In this document: piece by piece, positions 24,640-36,582 of the stretch | Numbering within the stretch: position 1 is the first letter of the stretch | Layout of the letters: each line of letters starts with the position of its first letter | NCBI RefSeq assembly: GCF_028769735.1 | Contig: NC_088175.1 | Location: forward strand, 6,696,001-6,760,000 | Length of the DNA: 64,000 bases | Direction: 5' to 3' | DNA from: Zonotrichia leucophrys gambelii | Taxonomy: Eukaryota > Chordata > Aves > Passeriformes > Passerellidae | Program-made: the position numbers and the translations under genes | Notes under the pieces: model-generated | What the model was told of the DNA's origin: nothing | The model's database searches: none | Seen by the model: the letters and a program-made list of their open reading frames with translations, nothing else

Positions 24640-27600
24640 TTTCTCTTTACTGCATGGTTTTTTGTCTTTTTCTTTTTTTAATTTAAAATTCATAACAGGT
24701 AGTAAAGTCTTCAGCCTTGAATTAGTGGTGCTGCAATATGACAACTGGATGCCTGCTTTAAATATGAATTAACATGCTCTGTTGTTTCATTTGGCAGACA
24801 TTACTGCCTTTAAAAGGAAATAGTTAATACATTAAGGTACAAGACAGCAAATTATATAGATGGAGCTTCCTAAAGCTGCAGTGCTGGAAAGCTAATGAAA
24901 TGATTTATAATTGACTGTCATGATAGGGTTTTTTTAAATGAGTTATGTATCTTGTCTTTGCATAATGCACATCATGGAACATGTCTATTTGATCTCATCA
25001 AAACTGGAATATGTATTCTGAATATGCTATTGGCCATTAAGTATGAAATTATCAAAATAATTTATATCTTCAAGAAAGGAAATATTCAGGCAGTGGCATT
25101 AATATTATTAAAGTTAATATGTACACATTAAACCTAGCTCAGGTTTGTATTAAATTATGAAAGAAAATATATGTAGTGCATTACTTTGTCTAATTATACA
25201 AAGCATCAGTCAAACATTGATAAACCCAGCAGAGTATAGATGAAAAAATTGTATGCAAAACAACAGAAATGCATAACATTTGCCAAAACAACCAGCACTT
25301 ACTGTAGCATGCTTTCTGCAAGAGTATTTAAACAGCTCTGATGGACATGTCTCTTTAATATAATGAATGAGGTGGGACTATGGCTGTGAAAGGAAAATAA
25401 ATAACAATATTTTGCTTTGTGTTTAAATTGCAAGTGTTCTAATAGAAAAGGGTTAGAAACAGGCAATGCAAAGGGCTACTTTTACATTTGGTATGCAAAC
25501 ACACATATATCCAAATACAAACAGACCTTTTTTGTTCTTATTTAGTCATACCTGCTTATCACCAATTCCTGTGGCATGCAACTCTGATTGCAAACATGCA
25601 GGTTTGCAGCCCTCAGCAGAAATATATTATAGCTGCATCTGAGGCATTACAGCACCAGAACCAGTATTCTGGAAACATTTAGCACAAGCATATACTATAC
25701 CTCCAAGTAGTATTATTTGTCACAGTTTTTTATGTAGGGAAAATTGTGCTGCAAAAAAAATCACACTGTTTAGTTAACTTCTGCAGAAAACTACATAAAT
25801 ACTTCCCTCCTGCTCAAGTTACCCATCCCTCAACAACCCATGGTAACAGCAGTCAAGATTAAAAATACCACTTATTATTATTAAATTACCACTTATTTCT
25901 CTCAGTTATTTTCAAATTACTCAGAACAACAAATTTTAAAACATACTTCCATTCCAACTCATTTATATGCAAGGCAAGATTTTTTTAAAGCAAACTTTTT
26001 CAGAACATATTGAGGCATGGAACTGGAACAAGCATTTCCTTATTTACTGTGTAACAGACATAGGAGGTTTTGGCAGATTATGTATATGCATAGATAAAGA
26101 ATTGAAACAGAGATAACAGAATTACTGTGTTCCAGGTATGGTGAACAATAATATAACCTTCCTTTTGCAAGCAGCATTAAGCTTCCCAAGGGCCAGCTCT
26201 GAAGAGCCCAATAAATTAGAAGCCAATAATGGAGAGGTTTATTCTGACATTTCACATCCCTTCCCAAAATCTCAGGAAGGCGCAGCATAGTAATTACAAG
26301 ACCAGTAAATAGTGATATTTATGGTACCATCCCCACAAGACTAAAGGAGACATCAGTGAGCAGAAATGCCACTAACAAGCTTAGGCCATTTGCACAGCTG
26401 TTGCACTTTCCCAACTAGAGGAATCAGTCCTTGATAACTGTTTCTGAGACAGACTGGGAGGGTGAGGAAGAGACAGAGAACTGCCTTTGGGAAGCCTTCA
26501 AAGGGAAATGGTGCCTTCATGATTGAGGGAATTTCCCAGGTAAAAAGGCTTATTCCTTCCTTATACTTTGTGATTTCCTAATCCTGCAAAAAAATGATCC
26601 TAATGAAGTCCAACAAGCCTAGTACAGGTCTATTGCTCTCATGAAGTCAAAGCCCCTAGGAGGGGGGCCAGGATTTGACCCACTACAAAGAACTGTGAAT
26701 TTTTGTATTATGATCTGACACAACTTGGCCTAACACATAATTCACTGATTTGAATAAGCTCATTGGATGGAAAAAAAAAAAAAAAGAAGAGAGAGAATAT
26801 CATAGCAACATCTTATTCCTTTGTGGTTTATGCACTTAACAAAGACTTACCTTCCAGTCTTAAACTCCCCACTATGTTTAACATTTAATTAGCAGAATTG
26901 CATATTCCTGCAGATATAAAAGAAAGATGACAAGAAAAACACTGCTGTACTGAAAGATCTCTTCAATACTCCTTGAAGCATCAATGGGAAGGACTTTGAG
27001 TAGCCTTAGTTCACCATTTATGTAGTATCAGATCAGAAAGGAATATTATATGGCTTCAGAGACAGCAAGGCCTTGCAGATTGTGGCATCCAGCATAAATT
27101 AGGAATGGATTAAAGTAAAATAAACTGGTATATAAAATATATTAATTTTAAAATATAACATAATTAATGAGTGGGAAATATTTTCATTCCACCTGAAGAA
27201 AAAGGCATTGTATTTCTATCCTAAGCCTGATTTTACATGAGAAAATAATTCCATTCCTCTCATTCTTCCTCTCTACTGTCTTAAATTTTCTCATGCTTTT
27301 TTCCCCTCTTCTTAATGATGGTAATGATGATAATAATAACCATGATCATAATAATTATTATAATGATTATTATTATTGGGAATAAAGAAGAGAGAAAAGA
27401 GAGAGGGAAATGAGGGAAATGGTGTACCTAATTTGGAAAGCCCCATGACACTGCCAGACTTCCTCAAAGAAGGACATTTTTAAAGACTAGGCTCAAAGGA
27501 TTTGACACTTTCCTAAAATAATACACATTTTCAAGGAGCAGTGGAAGAAACTAAGCCTCCTCATCTGTGTATTCTCAGAAGGATCAATTATTTTACATCT

Positions 27601-27688
27601 TTTCACCAAGCAACTGCAAAGTGAGCTGGAGACACAGACTCAGATGCTAGTGTAATGCAGATGACCTACAGCTCTACCCATCCCACAG
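24640..27688. other. AT-rich non-coding stretch
   Basis: No exon or named element is seen. It contains an A15 run at 26771-26785 and the ATT/AAT-rich palindromic segment at 27302-27394. Confidence 0.5.
27302..27394. repeat. ATT/AAT-rich imperfect palindrome flanked by pyrimidine and purine arms
   Basis: A pyrimidine arm (cccctcttctt) is followed by AAT/ATG/ATT triplets, with near-symmetry around the central aataattattataat. The segment then returns through ttattattattggg to a purine arm (aaagaagagag). It is a low-complexity segment able to fold back on itself. Confidence 0.75.
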
Positions 27689-27818
27689 CACGGCCACAAA
27701 AACGGTACAGCGTGTGAAGAAGAGCTCATGGAGCAGCTGGCTAAAGCAGAAACTGAGCAAGAAAAAGATGATGTTGGCAGAGGATAGAGAGCATTTTGAG
27801 GACTCATTCTCGGTCAAG
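27689..27818 (+). CDS. Candidate internal exon encoding a basic, Trp/Lys-rich segment
   Basis: An acceptor-like ctctacccatcccacag leads into 130 bases that end at a donor (gtcaag|gtacgc, GT at 27819). One frame is open throughout and reads as a very basic stretch (...VKKSSWSSWLKQKLSKKK, 27714-27767) followed by an acidic one (AEDREHFEDSFSVK at the end). The frame is also open upstream to 27651, so the left edge is uncertain. The exon would enter in phase 2 and leave in phase 0. The segment and its donor carry about nine CpG in under 200 bp, far above the surroundings, which argues for constraint or a regulatory role. A second frame is open for about 30 codons but stops at 27786. I do not recognise the protein. 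No transcript evidence is available. Confidence 0.4.
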
Positions 27819-30800
27819 GTACGCAGCCGCGGTTGGTCGCTTAAACACAAATCTGATATACAACGGTGTTCTGATATAATTGTTATTCACAGGTGCTATT
27901 AACTCCTTCTAGCTAGGAAGATCTGTCTCTCTTGGATGGGGACAAAAATTTATCAGGCAGGTGATATCATAAGCTTTTTAGAGCTAAGCTCCATCATAAA
28001 GGTAATGTTTGTACTCTTAAGCTTGGCCTAACTAGACCACTAATCCATTCCTCACACTGTAGATCAGCCTCATATAATTTTGTAGTCCTCTCTTCCAAGC
28101 AGTCCATTGTCTGAACCGTGGAAAAATAAAAGATCACTTAAAACACTTGGAAAAAATACAGTCTGCAACTTCCTTTTTCTGGCTTTCTTTAGCAAGAGTA
28201 AAATTTCACTTCATGGGAGAGAACAAAGCCTTTGGTAATTAAGGGTAGCCAAATGTCATCAGCTGTGTCCACAAGTGCCTTGTATATATCTTTGAAAAAC
28301 TTTAAAGATGTGCACAGTAATGTGTGTCCATGGTGCCATTTTATACTGCTAGGGAGCAGCCAACACAACAGCCAACATCTTACAGCTGATTCTAATTTGG
28401 CTGCTTGCTCAGTAATGAAAGGTGCTCTGACAGGATGATATTGAGTGCAGTAAGGGCCTGTGTCCAATGGAATGCTGTGCTGGAACTGAAAAAAAAAAAT
28501 TGGTATACTAAAACATTTTGTACTAGCATTTTTCTCTTTAATTTTTCATTTATTTTTAAATCTATAAATATAGCTTGCATTTTAGTTGGGTGTCTGTCTC
28601 TAATTTTACTGCAGCTGCAGCCTTTGCCAGAGAGCAGTGGCTCTGTTTTCAGGGTGGTGCAGGATTTATACCAAAAAACCATCTCTTCTCTAATGCTCAG
28701 CACTTCTTACAGTTCTATCACAGCTCTTTCTGGTATACAGCCATAAATTAAATGAATCAGACTTATGGATGTTGACAAGAAAGATGACACAGCAATTTGT
28801 TGCCTTTAGTTTAGTCACCCTGTAGTTGTAAAACAGATAAATGTTTTACTCATCATGGTGGAGAGGTTGATTAATGAGAATTTAGAGCAATTTAGATCTA
28901 TTCTATCTTTAGATTTAGATTCAAGGCTGAATGCAGGCACTGTCCACCATGCAGATTCCTGCATAGAAACAGAAGTCTCTGCTCTTTAAGACACCACAGT
29001 TGCTTTCACCTCTTTTTCATGCCAACAAATCTACCATTTCTAAAGAATCCAGACTGATTTAATGGTGGCAGTACTGGTCCAATTTTCTGTTTTTCATACC
29101 ATGTTACGAATTTTCCAACAACTGATAAAGAAAGGAAAAACCCATTCTAACTTGTTCCCATAGGAAGTCATGCATTAAAATAAAAGAACTGAATTTTCAT
29201 TCTACTGGTCCTGAAGACAGCTAAATCTTACAGACTCAGAGCCAGTGTCTGCTTAAATTCTCCTTGGGGCTGAAACACTTTCAAGCAGAATCTAGTGAGG
29301 TAAAAAACAATACATACATCACTGACTACATCTCCACTCCATTTGAAATTTTTGTTCTAAAAGGAAACAGAAATAGTGAAAGTAATATTTAGTGAAATTG
29401 AATTTTTGCTGTGTGAGGCCTAGTATCCTAGAAATAGATAATTATTGACTTGAAAATGTGGTAAAATTTCTGGAGAACAACTATATAGAATAATGCTGAG
29501 AAGAATTTAAGAAAACGCTGTCTTGATGAGGAAATTGGTGTAGGCAACCTTGTATTAAAATCAAATTTGTATTTGACAACCATTACAGAAAAAAAAAGGG
29601 AAAAGGAAACCATCTGTTGGAAGAAAACCTAGAGAGGAACATCTGTATTATTTAAAGGAGTAAACTGAAGTGCAAAACTGAAAGGTCTGCATTAAGTGTG
29701 AAGAGGACTGGATAAGATGTGATAAAATTTTCATTTAAGGCAGGAGGGAAGAGAACTTCTGAGCAAGAATGGGCACTGGGAGGGTTGGGATATAGCTATT
29801 TTAAGAGTGGAGTATCTGCTGGGGGATGTACATACCTTTAGGGCAAACTGAGAACTTTGAACAGAATGCCATTCCTACAAATTCTAGTGACTCTGACCCT
29901 GCTGCTTAGGCAATATTTCTGAATAGTTGAAAAGTTGAATGAAAACTAGGAATGCAAATACAGGAAATACACACCATTATAAAGGAAAATTCATTCTTTG
30001 CTTCAGCAGGAGCAGCACAGACAACAGTGTTATTATTAATCCAAAATCTTGATGTCTACCCACTGACTCTAAAAGGCTCTGGAACCAGACATATTTGCAA
30101 TTAAAATAAACCTCAATACTATTTAAAAATCAGATTTAATTTTTGTTTTAATAATAACTTAAAAGTTTCTTATGAATCTCAAAATGTAAAAAACCTTTAT
30201 ACATATTTCGTTTTTTTATTGTAGATAATCTACTGAAGATATTCTTGTTCATGTATCAATACATACTTTTAGATATAGAAAAACTTAGTACTAAAATTGT
30301 TGGATATTGTCTACTTTGGCCCAAAAATGATCATATCTTCCAGAGCTCTACACAAAAAAACTTCTAGTTGTCATAACAACATCCTGCAGCAGATACAAGA
30401 TAGCTTGTACTTGCTTTTAATACAATTAGCAAAAGTTAACATTTCTTGAAGATTAAAAAACAGGGATATTATTTAAAAGGGAGGGTGGACTTAATTTTTT
30501 TTCATTTTTTATTCCCACAAAATTCAGCTATTAATTTAGAATCTTCAGTCAATAGCCTGTAGAAATATTCCATTGCATCAAGCCATATTTGGGGGCAACT
30601 CTGTTATGCTCCATGTTTTTACAAAATATGCAGGTTTCTAATAACATCTTTGTAAAGTGACACTCAGAACATAAAGAAGCCTAAATTTAGAAAAATACTG
30701 ATGTTTTCCCAAGGAACAAGTTTCCTAGACAAATTCCTGGATGCTTCAATCTTGTCAAATGCAATACTAAGTCATTATGAAAGTCCCATTTAAGCTATGA

Positions 30801-33800
30801 TCATAACTATCATTCCTTTATAAGTGTTCCAGATCCAACAGTCAGTTTACCAGAAAAGGATCAGTGTCACTCTGCTTATGTTTTTATATCAAGACTAAAA
30901 TAGAAGAACATCTTAGCCATTGCAACACATAAAATTACAAACTGTATCCACTTGTGTCCCTAGAAATGTTTCACTTATGAGTGAGTCTTGATGGTACCTG
31001 GAGTTGTCTCCTTGATCAGGGCCACATGGTGCAAGATTGGGTATCACAGAAATGCATAGAAAAATGCAGTCCTTTCCTAATTTAAAGAATACAGTCCCTT
31101 CCTAATTTAAAGGCCAGTTTAGACCAAAGTGCAGGTGCTGATCAAAGGTCAACAAACTAGACAATGGCAGAGCTGCTGATAAAGGACAATCCTATTTACA
31201 GTGAAGTCTCAGGTCAGACAGTTTTCACTTGATTTGCACAGACATACTGTTTTATTCCAACAATGGTGCCCACCATTTCTAGAGTAAGGCAAATTAATGC
31301 ACAACTTTTTCTCTTAAGACTATTTTATTGTTAATATGACTGGTTTAGAAGAATTTAGTAATCTGGCAAGCATCCACCTAGCTGAGGCATATTGTAGTAA
31401 TAAATAACAGAAGAATTTGAGCTCACTGAAGTTATGTATTTCAAGAGTACAGCCCAGGCTACTGCAGCAAAGTATTGCTATTCACAGTCCCACCTGCTTG
31501 CATTGGAATGGGAAATTCCCTACATCCACAATGTCTTCAGATTTAAATATATAAGGCAAAACAACTTGAACACTTCAAAAAATAAGTCACTTAACACATG
31601 GAAAATAAGTCTTGAACATCAATTATTAAAAATTTCAAGATATCAAACATTCAGATTTTTAAGCATATTTTGTTTTAATAGTCAGATTCTCTATTTGAAC
31701 ACATAATGGAAATAATTTCTGCAGGTCTGCTAGTCTCTAGAGAATGTTTTGGTTCTCAAGAGAGAACACTGTTACTACAAATTTTGATAGCACCAATCTT
31801 GTTCTGACCAAGATTCAAAGTGATTAATGTGAAAAGATTTGTATCATTTAAGTAAGAAGAATTATTTTTCATTTTGCAGCTGTGATAATTTTTTTTCTAA
31901 TAACCAGGTATGTCTGTGTCATATGTCTAGAGTTATTAAGCAGAAATCACATGAAAAAAGAGAAGCAGCAGTATAAGCAGTATGACACCCACAAATGTTA
32001 TGTACCTTACCTAAATTACCTATAGCCATTTATCTATGTCTATACCTATACATACATTTTACTGCTATGCAAATAAAATCTCTCTGAACAAAAGAGCTCT
32101 TTTCTGACAATAAAAGAGAATTATATGATCCATTTTTATTGGCTGTAACACAGACCTTTTAAATTCATACCTCAAAATTTGCACATAAGCAACGGATAGC
32201 TGAATTTATGCTTGTAGTTAACATAGCTTTATTCATACACAAAGGAGCCCAATCTCTCATGAATAAAAAAGCTCTTGTCCAAGTAGGTACAAGTCATTAC
32301 AGGTTCTGGCACAACAGTGAGGCTTTCTCTGTTTCCAAAGCAGGCATTATTAATAAAGTTCATTAAAACTGCAGAACTCACACTTTGCCAAGCTCTAATG
32401 GATCTGGAAGGCAAAAGACCTAAGATGGATTAGCATAGATCCAATGCATTTCAGAATCCTGTTTGCTTCAAGAGCTACATTAAGTTCGTACAAGTCTGTA
32501 TTGGACATACTGAAAAAACCCTGAATTCTGGCTTTGCAAGAAAAGTAGTGTTGTATTGTTCCCTGACTGCATTGAAAAGGTCATGAAAATCCTTTTGTTG
32601 ACAATTGAAAGCATTTGCCAGCCCTTTAAAGTGTTAGCATTCGCATTCAAGTGAGAGAGGCATAAATTCATCTAAAACAAGACAGTGTGAGCAAGATTTA
32701 TGCATTTTTATCCACATTATCTCTGTGATCAGGATAATGTTTGTAGTATGCAATGGAATGGCACAGTCCCATAGAAATATGGAAGCATTTCAAAAAGTAA
32801 TTCCACTAAAAGCAATTGATTTCTGATGTGTTAAAAGGATCTTCATGTTCCCCTGTTATTTGCAAAATTAATGTACTTACTATGTTAATTTGAGAGATTT
32901 GCAACACTTCAGCAGCTTTTATGAACTATGATTTAAATGAGTGTTGGAATTACCAAAGTGGAGACAATAAATTCTACGCAGTAAGTAAAGTGCCTTGTAA
33001 TGAGGGACCTAAATGTCTGCTTCAAGAGCACATGTAACTACATTTCAGCTCAAGCTGCTGTTGACCTGTCAGCTATGCATGATATTTTTAAATGTGCTCT
33101 TGTGTTTAAGGGAGGTCACTCAGTTTTCTGCTTGTGAGTCTCTTCTCTTTCTCCACTTGCTGCATTTGACAGTGATGTAAGCAGAGTCTGAATCCAACCA
33201 CACAAAAAAGGGTAAATCACTTCCTTTCACCCTTATGCTAAAGTAAGGAGATGCAAAAAAACCAAAAAGCACTCTTTCAAATTTATCATTCAGCCATTCC
33301 TCTGGCCATTTCCTGTGGCAACACACCATTGGGACACTACAAATATCCACACTGATTTTAAAGTCAGACTATAGTCTTTAATCTCACTTACACTATTCCT
33401 TAGGTTCCTGAATATACAAACCAAACACAGAAATTCTTCAGAGTTCAGACTTGCCTGTCTATAAAGACAGTGAAAAATGAGAAGAACTTCATGTACAAGG
33501 AAAGAACTTATCTTTACTACTCCAAGCTCATTGGCAATGTTGAAATATTGTACCTTGCTTTAGATTCTAACCTTTAAAAATTATTTTAGAATTAAAGTTA
33601 TGGCAAAAAACAAGCAGGTAGAAAGTGTGAATCATGTTTGGTTTGCTTTTCTAGCAGATCTAGCAGATTTGTCACTAACTTTTTTAATAGAACAGCAAAC
33701 ACTAGTAGCATTAGAACAATATAGCATGACCTTCTCTACTATTGGATTTTAAAAAGCCCTGAAACAGAACCAACCCAGACTTTACTTAGTGAGAATTGAT

Positions 33801-34106
33801 CTACATCATGGTAGTTTGATTTCCAGTTCAACAAACAGGGATATATCATATGTTGCTTTGGGTCAATGAAAGCCCATGCTCATCCACTGAACACTCAATA
33901 CTCTGGAAAATTTGCATGTCCTATAGATTCTGTTCATTAGTATGGTTAATTAAAATGATGAGAATTTGCTATTGAATTAATGATGAAACATATTCATGAT
34001 TTGGGGTGTGTATGGACAAAATGTGGTGGGTGCATTGTTATGCTTTCCAAAGACATGCCTTTTGTCTTACAAGTTAGAGGGGGATTTATGGGAATCCCTC
34101 TTTCAG
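27819..34106. other. Non-coding, probably intronic
   Basis: No repeat family or convincing exon is recognised. Two overlapping opposite-strand frames of about 100 codons at 28390-28750 appear accidental. A perfect 25-bp tandem copy pair lies at 31063-31112, apart from two mismatches. If 24.4 or 27.7 kb is part of the gene at 34 kb, this stretch is intron. Confidence 0.4.
31063..31112. repeat. Two-copy 25-bp tandem duplication
   Basis: Units aatgcagtcctttcctaatt(taaag) at 31063-31087 and aatacagtcccttcctaatt(taaag) at 31088-31112 differ at two positions and abut exactly. Confidence 0.9.
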
Positions 34107-35065
34107 TGCCCATATTTGACACACAGACACAAAAGTAAATGGAGCTGCTGTCGAAAGGCTCCATTTCCCCAGTTAAGCCAGAGGGTGCTGTGCCTGGAAG
34201 ACCAGCCAGGCAAGAGGGGGGTGGCAGGGTGAATGAAGAAAGAGCATGCAGTGCATGCACCGCTGCATGTGCACCAGGAGCAGGAACCGATGCAGAGAGG
34301 AGCCTCTCTGGAGATCTGACAATGAACAGTTACTCAAAACGCTGCAGCTCCAGCGAGGACAGCTTTGAGTTACAGGGCAGCACAAGGTCAGAAGCTAAAA
34401 GCTTTGTTAAAAGCAAAAATAAGGATGAAGGCTATCGACCCCATCGATCAAAGCACTGTCAGAAAGGGGGTGAAAAAACTCACGGACTGGAACACTCTTC
34501 ACTCTATCCAGCAGAAGTGGGAAACACAAGCCAAAAGCTGCAGAGGCAGAAGAAGACCCACAAGAAAAGCAGTTCCTCTGCATCTGACTTGAGCTTGGTG
34601 AGTCAAGGATCATCAAGTTCATTGTCTGTTGTGGAAGAAAAAATAGAAGCTAAACTCAAATTCTCTCAATTTATTAATGAAGTTACTTTCAGAGTGCTTG
34701 ATCCCATGAGCCTGAGGGCATACCGAGCTGCTAAACTGAAAAATGCTTTGCCATCCAGTGTGAGAAGCCTAGATGATTTTCATATTAAGAGAAAGTCTCC
34801 TGAAAACTGGAAAGAAAACATTCTAGATGGAAAGACCAATGAAGAAGTAGACTTAGAGACTCTGAGAAGTGACGACCTCGTGGCTGGAGCGCGACCACAC
34901 AAATTAGAGAAATCGTTGTCCCTGGATACGAGTCCCTCTCTCAGGTCATTTGATAATGGTGTCTCATACAGAACAAGACCTGGCTTGCCAGTAGAAATTA
35001 TGATTTCTCAAAGCAAAGGAATGCCAGCCACAAAATCTGCATCTCTTCCTAGAAGTACAAGCATG
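34107..35065 (+). CDS. Large coding exon of an unrecognised serine-rich protein
   Basis: This is the best-supported coding sequence in the window. An ATG at 34322 in good context (acaATGA) opens 248 codons that run without a stop to a clean donor (agcatg|gtgagc, GT at 35066). The exon ends in phase 0. The frame continues 73 codons into the intron, but that part loses the compositional character. The left edge is probably the acceptor ctctttcag at 34106 or ccatttccccag at 34172, making the first 150-215 bases 5' leader. An in-frame ATG at 34139 is less likely, because its extension is not protein-like. Counting from 34322, residues 1-35 are Ser/Lys/Glu-rich and 77-105 form a basic then poly-Ser segment. 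Residues 105-127 form a likely amphipathic helix (EEKIEAKLKFSQFINEVTFR). Residues 157-210 mix charged and Ser-rich motifs, and 236-248 end in SLPRSTSM. It shows no signal peptide, membrane segment or catalytic motif, so I expect a cytoplasmic, largely disordered scaffold-type protein. Family not recognised. Confidence 0.78.
34244..34274 (+). promoter_or_regulatory. Alternating purine-pyrimidine hairpin in the putative 5' leader
   Basis: Immediately upstream of the ATG at 34322 the words gcatgcagtgcatgcac and gcatgtgcac alternate purine and pyrimidine and can pair to form a GC-rich hairpin. If the leader is transcribed, this could slow scanning. A role is inferred, not shown. Confidence 0.35.
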
Positions 35066-35672
35066 GTGAGCTCTCTCAAATGTTTTTTTGGGGTGATGTA
35101 TGACAAGGATTTATGCTTTAGCATGACTATTAGAAAAGCGTTTCTATCTTCCTGGGTGGGCTCTTACCATGTAAACAAATTTTTCTCCAGGGTGGGAACA
35201 AAGAGGGAATGTTTCTTTTTAGTAGCTCAAGGAACCAGCTGTAGAAGGTATGGGAGGAAGGAAGAACAGAATAAAATTCCCTAATCCTTTTAGTTTGCTT
35301 TCTGGAAGATGGCTTTACAAGATCAAACAAGAAGGTTATTCCTGCATTGCAAGGAAGCATGTGTATAGCCAGGTCAGCTTGATATGAGCAGTCAAGGCAC
35401 CTTCAGAAAAGTGTGAAGAGAGCACTGTGGCAGACCATTCAGGTATTCAAGGTCACTAGTTTGGAACTTGCTCAGGTATCTCTAGACCAAACAAGAATCC
35501 TCAGTTAATGTGTTTAAATACTACTGAGGGCTGTGACATCCCAAAAGTGTTGATAATGTTTGTGTGTCTGAAATTAATACATAACAGTTAATACATATAT
35601 ACATATCGCTTGATAATTTCTATTTTGATGTGCTAAACACAACCCAAGCAACCACAAAAACTTAAGAAATGG

Positions 35673-35693
35673 AAAAAAAAAAAAAAAAAAAAA
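35673..35693. repeat. Poly-A tract, 21 bases
   Basis: This is an uninterrupted A run followed by gaaaagg. It is the longest homopolymer in the window. No 3' end of a retroposed sequence is recognisable next to it. Confidence 0.9.
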
Positions 35694-36064
35694 GAAAAGG
35701 CTGAAGCTTTCTTCTACGGTCTGGTAAAAAATATTTATGTTTTTAATTTTTTCTTATGAGATTCTTTCTTTAGATGAGGAAGAGGTATTTATGCCTGTGA
35801 AGGAGAGCAAAGGGAAATTGTTGTTTGCTAGCATGGCACAGTCTGGAACCCTGAACTGCCAAACCTTGCACTGATATAATATGTTAGTATGTCTCCAGAG
35901 TAGTATTTGCAATTCCACTAAAACAATAAAGGTCCAGGAACTATTGCTTAAGACTATACACATGTACACAGATGTTGCTAAACTGGGAGCTATTACAACT
36001 GCATTATTCTTTAAAAAGTCTATTCAAGTTTAAAAACAAAGAAACAAGTTATTTTATTTCACAG

Positions 36065-36582
36065 AGAATTGCAGCAAATAGGAAAACATCCAGTCTTAAG
36101 AATTTTATTCAAACTTCAGCAACCTGAGCTAGGATTTTATGTCCTTGGATGTTTTAATTGCCTCCTATCAAAGATATCTGGAGGGAGAAGAGGTGAAAGG
36201 TAATGAAATAGAGAGAATGTGCACACTGTCTTGTGTCACAGCTCCACGATGAGAGCTGTCCTACAAAGGGCTGAAGAGGCTTCAGCCTGAGCCCATGGCA
36301 GGATGTGCTGTTTTCAAATTTCAATTAAGCATCTGTCAGAGCATCTTTTCCAGTGGACTTGATTATATGTACAGATTGAAACTTCCAACCGATTGAGTGC
36401 TGACTGACTGAGCGCTGCCAATGCTCTGTAATTCCACACAGTTAGTGTAGGCATCAGCCTGCTCCAGCTGAAGCATCACTCTGCTCTAAGCCTCGTCATT
36501 TAAATTAAACACAGTGGTTACCTGACAGTTTACCTCAACAAACAATGCCTCCAACTGCAGAGCTCAACATGAGAAAATAAAG
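36065..36582 (+). other. Candidate alternative terminal exon
   Basis: A good acceptor (attttatttcacag) opens a frame that, joined in phase 0 to the exon ending at 35065, would add RIAANRKTSSLKNFIQTSAT and then stop at TGA (36125-36127). An AATAAA lies at about 36577, about 450 bases further on. This would give a short isoform of about 268 residues. The tail is basic and Ser/Thr-rich like the main exon, but chance matches of this kind are common. Confidence 0.25.

Noticed and set aside
28390..28750. Overlapping frames of 103 and 113 codons on opposite strands
   Set aside because: Mutually exclusive and without homology. The splice-like acceptor at about 28613 has no good donor partner.
31242..31283. 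42-base segment between acceptor-like and donor-like sites
   Set aside because: Two frames are equally open and nothing distinguishes it from the many chance splice pairs expected in 64 kb.
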